From positions 86,208 through 150,207 of the forward strand of contig NZ_BBYA01000003.1 in assembly GCF_001050275.1 (NCBI RefSeq): a stretch of DNA of 64,000 nt. Reading direction: 5' to 3'. The stretch's first letter is position 1. Each line of letters begins with the position of its first letter. This document shows positions 1-8,203 of this stretch, piece after piece. Both the position numbers and the translations under genes were made by a program. This DNA comes from Leptolinea tardivitalis (GTDB taxonomy: Bacteria; Chloroflexota; Anaerolineae; Anaerolineales; Anaerolineaceae). The notes under the pieces are model-generated. The model saw only the letters and a list, made by a program, of their open reading frames with translations, ran no database searches and was not told where the DNA came from.

Positions 1-110
1 ATTTGTTTTTGGTACCAGCGGCGTGATACTTGCAAAACCAGCAACGGAGTTAAAACCATAACGGTAATAACGGCTGTGATGATGTACCGATACGGGATAT
101 CTGAATTCAC
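1..110 (-). CDS. N-terminus of a membrane protein, cut by window edge
   Basis: A GTG codon at 110-108 follows an AGAAAGGGG ribosome-binding site, and the reading frame stays open to the window edge. The 36 visible residues hold a polar start, one hydrophobic segment (about residues 10-27) and then a basic SRRWYQKQ stretch, which suggests a single membrane anchor with the following part in the cytoplasm. Too little is visible to name a family. A short membrane-anchored enzyme or the first helix of a transporter are both possible. Confidence 0.5.
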   Translation of the reverse strand, partial: MNSDIPYRYIITAVITVMVLTPLLVLQVSRRWYQKQ

Positions 111-414
111 AATATTTCCCCTTTCTGTGTATCTTCGATAATTCCAGTTCAGATATGTTGTTTTTGTATAACAGGTTTGATGTGATTTTAAAAACAGTGG
201 AATCAAAAGCCTTTAGGAATTATGACCATACCCCCGGATCGCAGGACGATCTCGATGTACTAATTATAAATCTTGTTTGACCTGAGCGTGATTTGGCAAC
301 AGATCATATGAATCCTATTCCCCCATATCTATTATTGGATTAAATGACCGGAGGTGCTGTCTTGTTTCGACAACACCTCCGGTGTGACGCAGTGATCACG
401 TTCTACCGAAACGT
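111..414. other. Non-coding spacer
   Basis: About 300 bases with no convincing reading frame. It must carry the promoter of the leftmost minus-strand gene, but I see no consensus promoter. A copy of the LacI-type operator found further right (TGCAACCGGTTGCA) is absent. The only clear structure is the hairpin at 347-383. Confidence 0.5.
347..383 (-). terminator. Hairpin downstream of the lacI-small gene unit
   Basis: Arms ACCGGAGGTG and CACCTCCGGT are perfect complements. After one mismatch the stem continues with TGTC/GACA around a 7-nt loop. It lies 31 nt past the stop of the small minus-strand gene. There is no strong T-tract on either strand, so termination may be weak or factor-assisted. 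Confidence 0.5.
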
Positions 415-648
415 TTAACAAGGCTGCGGATCCTTGCAGGATTTTTCTTTGCGGGACGCAAGGGTAGATTTGGCTGCTTCTTTGCGATGAAGAAACCGGG
501 CAAAGACAGATTTGCCTTCTTCGCGGGGAGTCTCATCTGCGGCTTGATAAATTCCATACAGCTCATTCTGATGAAACTCACGCCGTTCATTTTCGAAGGA
601 AATCCGTCGTTCCCACTCTACGATACTGTTAATCATTTGGATAGTCAT
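415..648 (-). CDS. Small protein of unknown function under LacI-type operator
   Basis: A 77-residue charged, soluble protein I do not recognise, with no signal peptide or membrane segment. The start is well supported: TAAGGAGT sits 5 nt upstream of the ATG. It lies 57 nt downstream of the lacI-type gene on the same strand. A perfect 14-bp operator palindrome identical to the one at the lacI promoter lies between the two genes, 15 nt upstream of this start. That suggests the regulator controls its expression separately. The sequence is rich in Glu, Arg and Lys, with a C-terminal Cys. Confidence 0.6.
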   Translation of the reverse strand: MTIQMINSIVEWERRISFENERREFHQNELYGIYQAADETPREEGKSVFARFLHRKEAAKSTLASRKEKSCKDPQPC

Positions 649-663
649 TTTTACTCCTTATAC

Positions 664-677
664 TGCAACCGGTTGCA
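664..677. promoter_or_regulatory. LacI-family operator 2
   Basis: The sequence TGCAACCGGTTGCA is a perfect palindrome with the central CG typical of LacI-family operators. It is identical to the site at 1737-1750. It lies between the stop of the regulator gene and the start of the small downstream gene. Confidence 0.75.
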
Positions 678-705
678 CGCCGGCATAAAAAAATTGGCTT
701 CCGAT

Positions 706-1716
706 TCAGGCTGTCTTGCGTATAACCAGTTCAACCGGAAGATTGACGTTGGTGACCACACCGGTCTGAATGTATTGAATCAGATTCTCGGCCAGCAGTT
801 TGCCAGCCAGAGGGATGTTTTGCCGGATGGTCGTGATGGGCAGGTTGTTGTATCTGGCCAGAAGAAGGTCGTCGTAGCCTACCACAGCGATATCTTCGGG
901 CACCCGTTTTCCGCAGCTCTGGATGTACTGTATTGCTCCCAGCGCCATCACATCACTGTTAACAAACACAGCATCCAGGTCGGGTTTTTGCTCAAGCAGT
1001 CGTTTCATGGCGGTGATGCCGGAAGTGTGCGAGTAATCGCCGTATACCACCAGATCGGGATCAAGATAACGGCCGGCGTTTTGCAAGGCCAGTTCATACC
1101 CGTGATGGCGGTATTTCACTTCAATTTCATCCATCGGGCCGCCTAAAAAACCAATGTGTTGACGGCCGGTGCGTATCAGGTATTCAGTGGCGATCCTTCC
1201 ACCGGTCACATCGTCTCCGCAGACTGTGCAGAAGCTGGAGTTGGGCTGTGGAAATCCCCATAAAATGAAGGGAATACCCATATTCACCAGCTCGTTGATC
1301 ATTTTCTGTTTACGGGTCGAGATAGTCAGAACAAATCCATCTACCCGACCGCTGTTAAGGTACTGATGCGCCCATGTGGTGTCGTGCGGTTCGACCGGAA
1401 CAACCAGCAGATCGTAGCCGAGTGGACGCAGTCCGTCTGACACGCCGCCCAGGAGTTCAAGCCCGAACATGTTCTCTGCCGAAAAGTTCTTGCCTGAGCA
1501 GGCATAGCTGACGAAACCGAGGGTGTGGCTTTGCCTCATGCTGAGGTTGCGCGCCGGTGCATTGATGCGGAAATTGTATTCGCGGGCGAGTGATTGAATG
1601 CGCTCCCGTGTCTCTTGATTGATGAGCGGGCTGTCGTTCAACGCCCTGGAAACCGTCGATTTGGAGACGTTTGCCAGTCGGGCGATATCTTCAATGGTTT
1701 GAACCGTTTTTGCCAT
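706..1716 (-). CDS. LacI-family transcriptional regulator
   Basis: Predicted sugar-responsive repressor of 336 residues. The N-terminal helix-turn-helix (residues about 6-27: TIEDIARLANVSKSTVSRAL) matches the LacI signature, followed by hinge residues and a periplasmic-binding-protein-like effector domain ending in VVGYDDLLLARY and LPITTIRQN motifs. Three adjacent ATG codons exist at 1722, 1719 and 1716. The AAGAAAG site is best spaced for the last, giving MAKTVQ. It has its own consensus promoter overlapped by an operator, so autoregulation is expected. The effector is not deducible. No sugar transporter or hydrolase lies beside it apart from the truncated membrane protein at the window edge. 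Confidence 0.9.
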   Translation of the reverse strand: MAKTVQTIEDIARLANVSKSTVSRALNDSPLINQETRERIQSLAREYNFRINAPARNLSMRQSHTLGFVSYACSGKNFSAENMFGLELLGGVSDGLRPLGYDLLVVPVEPHDTTWAHQYLNSGRVDGFVLTISTRKQKMINELVNMGIPFILWGFPQPNSSFCTVCGDDVTGGRIATEYLIRTGRQHIGFLGGPMDEIEVKYRHHGYELALQNAGRYLDPDLVVYGDYSHTSGITAMKRLLEQKPDLDAVFVNSDVMALGAIQYIQSCGKRVPEDIAVVGYDDLLLARYNNLPITTIRQNIPLAGKLLAENLIQYIQTGVVTNVNLPVELVIRKTA

Positions 1717-1736
1717 CATCATTCTTTCTTGATCAT

Positions 1737-1778
1737 TGCAACCGGTTGCATTATAGGATATCGACAATGGTTTGTCAA
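1737..1778 (-). promoter_or_regulatory. Consensus sigma-70 promoter with LacI-type operator 1
   Basis: On the minus strand TTGACA (1778-1773), a 17-nt spacer and TATAAT (1755-1750) form a perfect consensus promoter for the lacI-type gene. The palindrome TGCAACCGGTTGCA (1737-1750) begins at the last base of the -10 box and covers the likely transcription start. That placement implies repression by blocking polymerase. Confidence 0.85.
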
Positions 1779-1837
1779 GCGGCAATTTGGTCATTTTCTG
1801 TTTTCGAAAGAAGCAAACAGGCTATGTGTATGGCTGT

Positions 1838-3394
1838 TTATTGGTCACAGGTGGATGGAATGGGTTCTATCTCATTCGTCACCTGGGCATACACCGTATC
1901 TGGAAGCAGGTCGATATTTTGATGGAAGAGATCCCGCAGAATCAACCGGAAGGTATTGACGGGTGTTATCGTGCTGTACAGTTTATCTTTCATTTCCTGG
2001 GGGAAGTAATACGCATTCAGGATTTTATTCCTGTCTACCCCGGAGGAGAGTTTGTGGGCGCCGTGATCCCCCTGGATGATGATGATGGGCGGCACTTCGG
2101 ATTTCTTGATCAGGGTATCTACCAGCTCCAACACCCGGGAATTCAGGTAAATGACGGTATCCACATACAGGGATGCTTTGTCATCAGCATTGGGAGTGAA
2201 GCGGAAGTTTCCATTGCGGTCAAACACAATGGGGCCGTGGGGGGCATTGATATGGGCGTAGACGAAAAACGGTCCATCCTTTTCTGGGAATTTCTCCAGT
2301 GACGAGAAGACATACTTTGTCTGGTTATACCAGAACCGGGCTTCCCAGTTCTGGTCATTTTCATTATCTGATAGCATCAGCCAGCCGGCCAATCGGCCGT
2401 ATTTTGCCGGGTCCAGTTTATACAACTCGTAAGCCGGCCGCAGCAGAGTGGTTTCAAGGTACATCTGGGTGAAGCGTGACTGGGCCAGGGTATCCTGCAT
2501 GCCGGCATCTTCCAGATAGTTCAGATAGATATCGGATTGTTGAATATCATTGAAGCTGGAATACCCCTTGGTGGTCACAAATTTATAGCCGAATTTCTGC
2601 AGGTCATAACGGATGCGGTTATTCTTCAATTCGTTGAATAATTCAGGCTCATTTTCAAGATCGGCATTTTTGTCATGATAGGCATAATTGAGCGACGAAG
2701 ACATTGAAATAAGCGTGCCGTTATAGTTTGAATTGGCGCAATCGGCCACATAGAAACCGCGGTCACGCAGGGCATTAATGAATTCCGAATTGTCAAATCC
2801 GGTGATTTTTTTCAGCACATCCTGGCGTGAATAGGCATCCAGGATGATGTAATAAATATCCGGCCGGGTGGACTGACCTTTTGTGACACTCCCTTCAGAT
2901 GCTGACGATTGTGCTGCATTCATTGGAGCAGATTTTTGATTCTTGGCCGCCTCTGACTGGCTGATCTGAAACAAATTGAATGCCATCAAAATGACGATGA
3001 TCAGGTTTAATGCCTGAACTGTGGCGGCCGGAACCATCTTGACCCGGTGCAGGGCATAAAACGCGGCCACTCCCAGCAGGATGTACAGGGCCAGCAGCTT
3101 CATGAATCCGAATGCTGCAAGGAGCTGCGGGGATTGTGCGATCAGGTTAAACACATGCCCGAAAGAGAAGAAAAGGATATATACAATGGATGACCCCAGG
3201 CTGGCCCGCACAGGCTGACGGTAGATCAGCAGGAAAATCAGCCAGACGATGATAATAAACGCGGCTGTGAGGAGGAAGGCAAGCCCGGTATCACGGGGGT
3301 AGATCTGGTTTTTATTGCTGTTCCAGAGGTAAATAAGAGGAAAAAAACCCAGTAGAAAGCTGAAAACGGGTAATGCAGTTATCTTTTTATTCAT
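1838..3394 (-). CDS. Membrane-bound sulfatase-like hydrolase
   Basis: 518 residues. The first ~150 residues hold four to five hydrophobic helices. After a Ser/Ala/Lys-rich linker, the extracytoplasmic part opens with DIYYIILDAYSR, the metal-binding start of alkaline phosphatase/sulfatase-fold enzymes such as phosphoglycerol and phosphoethanolamine transferases. Near the C-terminus, IIIIQGDHGAH supplies the second metal-binding DH motif, and HINAPHGP is a further His-rich site. The usual nucleophile region is not in canonical CxPxR form, so the substrate is uncertain. A role in modifying envelope glycolipids or polymers is an inference from the architecture. Confidence 0.75.
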   Translation of the reverse strand: MNKKITALPVFSFLLGFFPLIYLWNSNKNQIYPRDTGLAFLLTAAFIIIVWLIFLLIYRQPVRASLGSSIVYILFFSFGHVFNLIAQSPQLLAAFGFMKLLALYILLGVAAFYALHRVKMVPAATVQALNLIIVILMAFNLFQISQSEAAKNQKSAPMNAAQSSASEGSVTKGQSTRPDIYYIILDAYSRQDVLKKITGFDNSEFINALRDRGFYVADCANSNYNGTLISMSSSLNYAYHDKNADLENEPELFNELKNNRIRYDLQKFGYKFVTTKGYSSFNDIQQSDIYLNYLEDAGMQDTLAQSRFTQMYLETTLLRPAYELYKLDPAKYGRLAGWLMLSDNENDQNWEARFWYNQTKYVFSSLEKFPEKDGPFFVYAHINAPHGPIVFDRNGNFRFTPNADDKASLYVDTVIYLNSRVLELVDTLIKKSEVPPIIIIQGDHGAHKLSSGVDRNKILNAYYFPQEMKDKLYSTITPVNTFRLILRDLFHQNIDLLPDTVYAQVTNEIEPIPSTCDQ

Positions 3395-3527
3395 TATGGA
3401 AGATGGATGAAGGCAGGAGGAATAAAACCATTCCTGCCTGTTCCCTTTCTCAAATTGGAGGCAGTCAAAAATTATAAGGCTTTAATTCAGGGTCTAAAAG
3501 GCAGGTATGTACGCGGGCGGTCGGCGG

Positions 3528-4181
3528 TTATTCCCCGAACCGGATGTTTTTGACGGTTTTCTGCTCCAGACGGAAATCCTCAAAATAACGCAGACCTCCC
3601 CTGCCTGTGGGAGCCTGGGCAACCAGCCCGGCTTTGATCGTCTTTTCGACGGGAAGGTTGAAGAAACGGGTCATGTAGTACCTGTTTCCATCCAACGAGT
3701 AGTGGAATGAAAAGGAGTTGTTGACCCTGGCTGCCTTTAACCAGACGCTGTTGCCGTCGATGTTGCACCCGTTGGCATCATCAGAGGTATGGTTGGTGAC
3801 CACGCTGACCACGGCATGCGTGCCGAAGTCGGTCTTTTCAAAGCAGGCTTTGGCCCACACGTCAAAATCTTTCATGACCATGATGGTGGCCGAATCATAG
3901 GTGTCTTTGAAATCATGTGAAACCCTGACGCTCATCACAAAGTCACCGGTGACTTCGGTGTAGTAAAAGGGGGCATTGCAGAGGGTTTCAGGTGTGATGC
4001 CGGATTCGGCTATAGCGCCGTTGTTGCAGAAAAAATCACTTTCTGCGGGCGCTTCAATGATGAGGCGGCCGTTTTCAAATTCGGCGCGGCTTTTGTTGAT
4101 CCATTGGAATTGACGGAGATCTGCTGCGGTCACGGTTGACATACCTTTCTTCTGGCTGTGATGATGGCTGGTCTGGTGCAT
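3528..4181 (-). CDS. DUF1349 (concanavalin-like) family protein
   Basis: 217 residues resembling the DUF1349 family, a beta-sandwich related to concanavalin A-like lectins. Typical stretches are the Trp near the start, NNGAIAESG, DFVMSVRVSHDF, YDSATIMV and a DVWAKACFE segment. There is no signal peptide, so it is probably cytoplasmic. An alternative start 13 codons in (MSTVTA, 4142) has a very short gap to its purine-rich site. The first start follows GGGGGCAGG. The family is often called regulation of enolase protein 1-like, but the biochemical role is unknown. Confidence 0.8.
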   Translation of the reverse strand: MHQTSHHHSQKKGMSTVTAADLRQFQWINKSRAEFENGRLIIEAPAESDFFCNNGAIAESGITPETLCNAPFYYTEVTGDFVMSVRVSHDFKDTYDSATIMVMKDFDVWAKACFEKTDFGTHAVVSVVTNHTSDDANGCNIDGNSVWLKAARVNNSFSFHYSLDGNRYYMTRFFNLPVEKTIKAGLVAQAPTGRGGLRYFEDFRLEQKTVKNIRFGE

Positions 4182-4208
4182 TTACCTGCCCCCAAATTCC
4201 TTGTGATA

Positions 4209-4760
4209 TTACTGCTTTTCAAGCAGATATAAAGACAGGTTTTGCAGATGCACCTGTTTGACGGAGGTGAAACCTGATTGTTCCGCCAACATGGAAATGG
4301 TATCGGGGGTCATTCTGTGCACCAGCGGCGGACCGAATGGCTGAGCTTCATACGGCCATTCCAGAATGGAGAGCCCTTTGCGGCATACCCGGTGCGCTTC
4401 TTTGACAGCCGCCAGACTGTCATCGGTTTCATGCAGGAGGAGGCCCATGAATACCACATCAGACGATCCATCCAGGAAGGGAAGTTTTTCGGCGATGCCT
4501 TCCCTGAATTCACCTGACGGGACAAACCGGCTGGCCGTTTCCACCATGACCGGATTTGCGTCAACCCCGGCCACCTGCAGATGGCGGGCGGCAAATTCTT
4601 CTGCAAACAGGCCTGACCCTGTTCCCACATCGAGCACAGACTGAATCTCCCCAAAGTTTTTTAGGATGATATCCACAACCCGTTTGACTTCCAACCGGGC
4701 CACCCGGTCTGGATCGCGAAGGCGTTCAATCTCTCGATTAAACCGTCGTTCATGCATCAT
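4209..4760 (-). CDS. Class I SAM-dependent methyltransferase
   Basis: 183 residues with the classic motif I VLDVGTGSGLFAEEF, an acidic ribose-binding residue in VAGVDANPVMV, and a post-II LPFLDGSSDVVFMGLLLHE segment, as in UbiE/Methyltransf_11 enzymes. The substrate cannot be inferred. It lies 27 nt upstream of the DUF1349 gene on the same strand and may be cotranscribed with it. Confidence 0.85.
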   Translation of the reverse strand: MMHERRFNREIERLRDPDRVARLEVKRVVDIILKNFGEIQSVLDVGTGSGLFAEEFAARHLQVAGVDANPVMVETASRFVPSGEFREGIAEKLPFLDGSSDVVFMGLLLHETDDSLAAVKEAHRVCRKGLSILEWPYEAQPFGPPLVHRMTPDTISMLAEQSGFTSVKQVHLQNLSLYLLEKQ

Positions 4761-4925
4761 GCATCTCCATCAAAAAATCTTTCAGATTGACATTTATTTT
4801 AGATGAAATAACAGGTTACAGGTTACTTTTTCCTGATTCTGATCGGCTACCGGACCGGTATGTCATTTATCGCCGAAGCGCTTTGACGTTTTTACTGCCT
4901 TTTTCCACCCTTTCAATCTGATAGG

Positions 4926-4973
4926 AAAAACGGCCTGCGGTGGTTCGTTGATGAGCCCACCGCAGACCGTTTT
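4926..4973 (-). terminator. Rho-independent terminator of the CPBP gene
   Basis: Near-perfect arms AAAACGG-CTGCGGTGG and CCACCGCAG-CCGTTTT surround a ~12-nt loop. On the minus strand the stem runs into TTTTTCC. It lies 17 nt past the stop of the minus-strand protease gene. Confidence 0.75.
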
Positions 4974-4989
4974 ATGCGATACGTGACGG

Positions 4990-6093
4990 CTAATCCGTCT
5001 CTTTCCAGAGGGGATCCCGCAGGATCAGCAGCACCACCAGAGCGATCAGGACCAGCCCCGCAATACCCACCCCGAACGAGAATGCCATATCCGTCGGTTT
5101 GTAGACCATAGCCACAAAGAAGCTCAGTGACTGGTTGACCAGGGCATGCAGGAAAGCGGAAATCCACAGGCCTCTGGCTTTGAGCACCGCATACCCCAGG
5201 AAGAACGCCAGGCCGATGCAGAACAGGGTCATCAACAACGAGCCAAGGTAGGGATGGCCGGGGAAGTTGTATCCCATCCAGATGACCGGCCAGTGCCAGA
5301 TACCCCAGATGATACCAACGAGGGCGATGCCGCGTACCTTTCCCAGCCCCAAGAGAGCCGGCTGCAGGTACCCCCGCCAGCCGTATTCTTCGCCAAAGGT
5401 AACGATCAGACCGAGGAACGGCCCCAGCAGAATCGCCTGGATGGCGACCAGAGCAAATAAAGCCTGTTGGGGAATTCCGGTGGCGGTGATCTGGGCAAAC
5501 AGCGGAGTCAGGTCAACCGGGGTGCCCAGTTTGAATATCCAGTTCAAAAGGGACTGCAAGCCCATGAAGAGGACCACACCCAGGCCGAACAGGAACCAGA
5601 GTTTCGGCTGGCCGCCGCCCATGCCAACAGACGTGAATGTTTTCTTGCCGCCGGTGGCCCGCAGCACTATGAGCAGCACCAGGCCGATCAGGCTGGGGAG
5701 CAGCATGACAGAGTTGACTGTTTGCACCAGGGCCGGCTGGATGAAGACGGCCGTCACCCCGGCGATATACACCAGCGTCAAGGCCAGGAAAAACCAGGTA
5801 AACCAGCGCGATCTGGACCGGTTGGTTTTGATGTTGATGGGGCTGTCTGCCCAGAAGAACATGCCCAGCAGCATGGCGGAAAACGCCGGCAGGAGCATTT
5901 GAAGCTGCAGGGCGGTGATGGCCGCCGGATTCTGCAATCCGCCGGTGAGGTACAGGGCCAGGTCCAGTCCCCATGTCAGCCCGAAGGTGAGTGCCAGGAA
6001 CGCGCCGACCTGCTTCCAGTTGACCGGTTTGTGGGATGCTGGTTTGACCGCGGCAGGGATGGGCGCTGCGGGTGGTTGATTTTCCATGTTCAT
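4990..6093 (-). CDS. CPBP-family intramembrane metalloprotease
   Basis: 367 residues with about eight hydrophobic helices. The family motifs are present in order: EEYGWRGYL (the EExxxR metal/catalytic site), then IIWGIWHWP (the HxxP-like second His motif) and the C-terminal LHALVNQ His. CPBP (Abi/Rce1-type) proteases cut prenylated or small peptide substrates inside the membrane. Bacterial members often serve bacteriocin immunity or processing. No bacteriocin gene is visible here, so the substrate is unknown. A terminator follows the stop codon. Confidence 0.9.
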   Translation of the reverse strand: MNMENQPPAAPIPAAVKPASHKPVNWKQVGAFLALTFGLTWGLDLALYLTGGLQNPAAITALQLQMLLPAFSAMLLGMFFWADSPINIKTNRSRSRWFTWFFLALTLVYIAGVTAVFIQPALVQTVNSVMLLPSLIGLVLLIVLRATGGKKTFTSVGMGGGQPKLWFLFGLGVVLFMGLQSLLNWIFKLGTPVDLTPLFAQITATGIPQQALFALVAIQAILLGPFLGLIVTFGEEYGWRGYLQPALLGLGKVRGIALVGIIWGIWHWPVIWMGYNFPGHPYLGSLLMTLFCIGLAFFLGYAVLKARGLWISAFLHALVNQSLSFFVAMVYKPTDMAFSFGVGIAGLVLIALVVLLILRDPLWKETD

Positions 6094-6179
6094 GAAAGGT
6101 CTTTTTGTGTGCGTGAATACGATGGATGTATTCTACCCACATTTGGCCTTCTGGATGGGCAGAGGAGGGATGAAAGAAA

Positions 6180-6203
6180 GCTGCGGTCAGTTTTGACCGC
6201 AGC
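6180..6203 (-). terminator. Terminator at left edge of integrative element
   Basis: A perfect 10-bp stem GCTGCGGTCA/TGACCGCAGC with a 4-nt loop, followed on the minus strand by TTTCTTTC. It would stop transcription of the leftward genes that end at 6276. It abuts the left attachment repeat. Confidence 0.6.
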
Positions 6204-6229
6204 CTGGAAATGAACCAAGAACCTAGCGG
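6203..6229. repeat. Candidate left attachment repeat (attL)
   Basis: Matches 11073-11099 inside tRNA-Asn at 23 of 27 positions, with identical blocks CCTGGA, GAACCA and GAACCTAGCGG. In the tRNA this covers the T-arm through part of the anticodon stem. The acceptor-stem sequence expected beyond it is absent. Confidence 0.65.
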
Positions 6230-6275
6230 AAGTCGATAGATTCCTGGTCGTATATAAAAAAATGAGGGTCTGATA

Positions 6276-6500
6276 TTACAATTTAGCAGCGTAATTCTTT
6301 TTTACAACCGAAGAGATATAGCTATTCAGTCCTACCCCTGCTAAAGCTAGAGATTTCATTTTTTCCACACTAGCTGGCCCAGGTACGTCGTAATTGTATA
6401 GATATTTCGATCCATCTTTGAATTGAACAATGATGAATGTTGGACCAATTTCATAACCAATTACACCCGAATTTCCGCCCAAATTACTGTATATATTCAT
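6276..6500 (-). CDS. KTSC-like small protein
   Basis: 74 residues. The pattern VIGYEIGPTFIIVQFKDG, a YLYNYDVPG strand and KMKSLALAGVGLNSYIS resembles small KTSC-type proteins, in which a short beta-sheet domain precedes a Lys/Ser-containing helix. The start is supported by GGGAGGA 5 nt upstream. It is the last gene of the leftward set on the element, followed by a terminator. The function of the family is not established. Confidence 0.65.
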   Translation of the reverse strand: MNIYSNLGGNSGVIGYEIGPTFIIVQFKDGSKYLYNYDVPGPASVEKMKSLALAGVGLNSYISSVVKKNYAAKL

Positions 6501-6573
6501 GGTTATCCTCCCTAGGGTAACGTAGTTTATTTAGTCTACAACTTTTTACCTTCGATAACAAGTTTTATCGAAA

Positions 6574-7014
6574 CTAAGAGTTACTTTTTTTGGGCTTAGG
6601 AGGTAACCAATCAATCGAAATTAGGTTTGCCACTTGAGAAAATTCAGGATCACCGGTAATCACAATTGCATGTTTTTGATAAGCTAAAAATGTACAAAAG
6701 GCGTCTCCATAAGAAAAACTAAACTTCGCTTTAAGCTTTGCAGCTTCCATAGCATCATTATTAGTAATTTCTGGAATAGTAATAGGGAGACTCTTAATAG
6801 TTGATAATATGCTCAATGCTGTTTTTTCGTCATACTCTTTACTTGTTATATAAAAAACTTCTCCTAAGTTAATGATACTTAGAAAAAGTTTTATTTCATT
6901 TCTTTTTGCAGACTCAAGCAATTCTTTTACCTTCTCTCCTCCTGGTTCGGATTCAAAAAAAGCAAAAAGTGCAAAGCTATCTAAAACATAGATAGGACTA
7001 TTTACTTCGGGCAT
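6574..7014 (-). CDS. PIN-domain ribonuclease toxin (VapC-like)
   Basis: 146 residues with a complete PIN acidic set: D12 (YVLDSFAL), E52 (NLGEVFY), D104 (SYGDAF) and D122 (TGDPEF). PIN toxins cleave RNA using a metal ion and are normally held inactive by an antitoxin encoded just upstream. The start overlaps the preceding gene by 17 nt and has no strong ribosome site, so translation is probably coupled. That is the arrangement expected for a toxin-antitoxin pair stabilising a mobile element. Confidence 0.85.
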   Translation of the reverse strand: MPEVNSPIYVLDSFALFAFFESEPGGEKVKELLESAKRNEIKLFLSIINLGEVFYITSKEYDEKTALSILSTIKSLPITIPEITNNDAMEAAKLKAKFSFSYGDAFCTFLAYQKHAIVITGDPEFSQVANLISIDWLPPKPKKSNS

Positions 7015-7276
7015 GAGATAAAATTATTTGATTATCACGCTCAATTTCAGATTTTCTTTCTGATAAAAGAGTCGTATTCAATGATTTGTCTCTGTTTGCT
7101 AACATGCCATAAGCTGCAGAAATTGAATCAATAATAGTTGTTGACTTAATCACGAAAGAAGACTTAGGTGGTTCTTGAATTACTGTATCTACACTCTTTG
7201 TTGTAGAAGTAATTGCAGGGAATCCTCCATTGGTTCTAGTAAATTGTCGATATGGTACTTGTGCATATAATGACAT
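6998..7276 (-). CDS. Candidate antitoxin paired with PIN toxin
   Basis: 92 residues, no family recognised. The start at 7276 is fixed by TTGGAGG 5 nt upstream. The N-terminal half is Ser/Thr-rich and probably extended. The C-terminal half (SISAAYGMLANRDKSL through SEIERDNQIILSHA) is predicted helical and charged, as in antitoxin toxin-wrapping tails. It overlaps the PIN gene by 17 nt and precedes it. It shows no obvious AbrB, ribbon-helix-helix or Phd motif. The call as antitoxin rests on position only. Confidence 0.5.
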   Translation of the reverse strand: MSLYAQVPYRQFTRTNGGFPAITSTTKSVDTVIQEPPKSSFVIKSTTIIDSISAAYGMLANRDKSLNTTLLSERKSEIERDNQIILSHARSK

Positions 7277-7302
7277 TTTCGCCTCCAATTTAGCAATTGG
7301 CG

Positions 7303-7605
7303 CTATTTAATTATTGAATCCCATTTTTCTTGTAATTCAGGTGGAATGGGGAGTTTTACACCGTAGCTTTTCTCGTAATTCTTTATGGATTCGACTAAGA
7401 CTATGGCAAATGCTTTTGCATGCTGCGGGCTCATTTGAACTAGTTGTTCATCATTGACAACTATTGCTGGTTGCCCATTTATTTCACTAATATCACCCAC
7501 ACTATCCACCTGAGGTGATTGACTTCGTAATGTCAATGTAACATCAAAAATATTGGAAGCCGCTTGGACTGAATTTGCATAAAATATCGGTCGATGTTCT
7601 TCCAT
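7303..7605 (-). CDS. DUF3467-like protein
   Basis: 100 residues. The start FYANSVQAASNIFDVTLTL and the later MSPQHAKAFAIVLVESIKNYEKSYG block are typical of DUF3467 proteins, small conserved proteins of unknown function. An AAAGGAG site lies upstream. It sits between the XRE gene and the candidate antitoxin on the same strand, 26 nt from the latter, and is probably cotranscribed with both. Confidence 0.7.
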   Translation of the reverse strand: MEEHRPIFYANSVQAASNIFDVTLTLRSQSPQVDSVGDISEINGQPAIVVNDEQLVQMSPQHAKAFAIVLVESIKNYEKSYGVKLPIPPELQEKWDSIIK

Positions 7606-7715
7606 AAAACAACTCCTTTGTGGATATTTCTTTCTTCAATTGTAGCATTTTGAATAGTATATGAGTATATCGTCAAAATAATATTAATGTATTATAAAAA
7701 GTTACGAGCAAATAG

Positions 7716-8186
7716 TTATGTTAACAGAGACTCTAGATTTGATTTTGCTTCTTTTAGCTGAACCATCATTGCATCCATCGTTTGATAGTAGGGCAAGAAA
7801 AGTTCATAAAATTCACCGACTGCTTCTTTTTGTTTTTCTGGATCATCGGAAGATTGCATATTTGAGGTAATTTCCGACATTCTTAACATCATTGTGATAA
7901 TCGGTAGCTGTTGTTTTCTCATTTCTGGGGGTAACCGGCGAATAATTGAGATTATGTCAACAACATCATCACCGCCAAAGTCCTCACCAAAAAAGTATTC
8001 TATTGGTTTACCTAATAGGTCAGAAAATACTATTAGATCATTTGCAGTAATTTGAGTTTTCCCTCTCTCAATATCTGAGATTGCTGCGGAAGTTTTATTT
8101 AATTTATCCGCCAGGTCTTGTTGGGTTAATTTTCGCTGTAATCTGGCTGCTCGAATACGTTGGGCTATAAACATGTTATTGTCAGT
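7716..8186 (-). CDS. XRE-family repressor of the element
   Basis: 156 residues. An N-terminal helix-turn-helix (RIRAARLQRKLTQQDLADKLNKTSAAISDIERG, about residues 8-40) is followed by a helical tail that is likely for oligomerisation. An upstream ATG at 8228 exists, but the minus-strand promoter TTGTCA-17-TATATA (8244-8216) would start transcription near 8209, downstream of it. MTDNNM at 8186 is therefore preferred. Three inverted repeats TCAAG-N5-CTTGA (one imperfect) lie around the divergent promoters and are likely its operators. It probably plays the role ImmR or CI play in other integrative elements. Confidence 0.85.
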   Translation of the reverse strand, partial: TDNNMFIAQRIRAARLQRKLTQQDLADKLNKTSAAISDIERGKTQITANDLIVFSDLLGKPIEYFFGEDFGGDDVVDIISIIRRLPPEMRKQQLPIITMMLRMSEITSNMQSSDDPEKQKEAVGEFYELFLPYYQTMDAMMVQLKEAKSNLESLLT

Positions 8187-8203
8187 CATTTTCTGTTCCA
8201 GAT

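Noticed and set aside
487..1146. 219-codon plus-strand frame opposite the lacI-type gene
   Set aside because: It overlaps both the lacI-type gene and the small minus-strand gene and has no domain. The minus strand has promoter, operators and motifs.
5467..6213. Long plus-strand reading frame of 248 codons opposite the CPBP gene
   Set aside because: Its Gln/Gly/Arg/Asp-rich product shows no domain, and the opposite strand encodes a clear membrane protease with all motifs.
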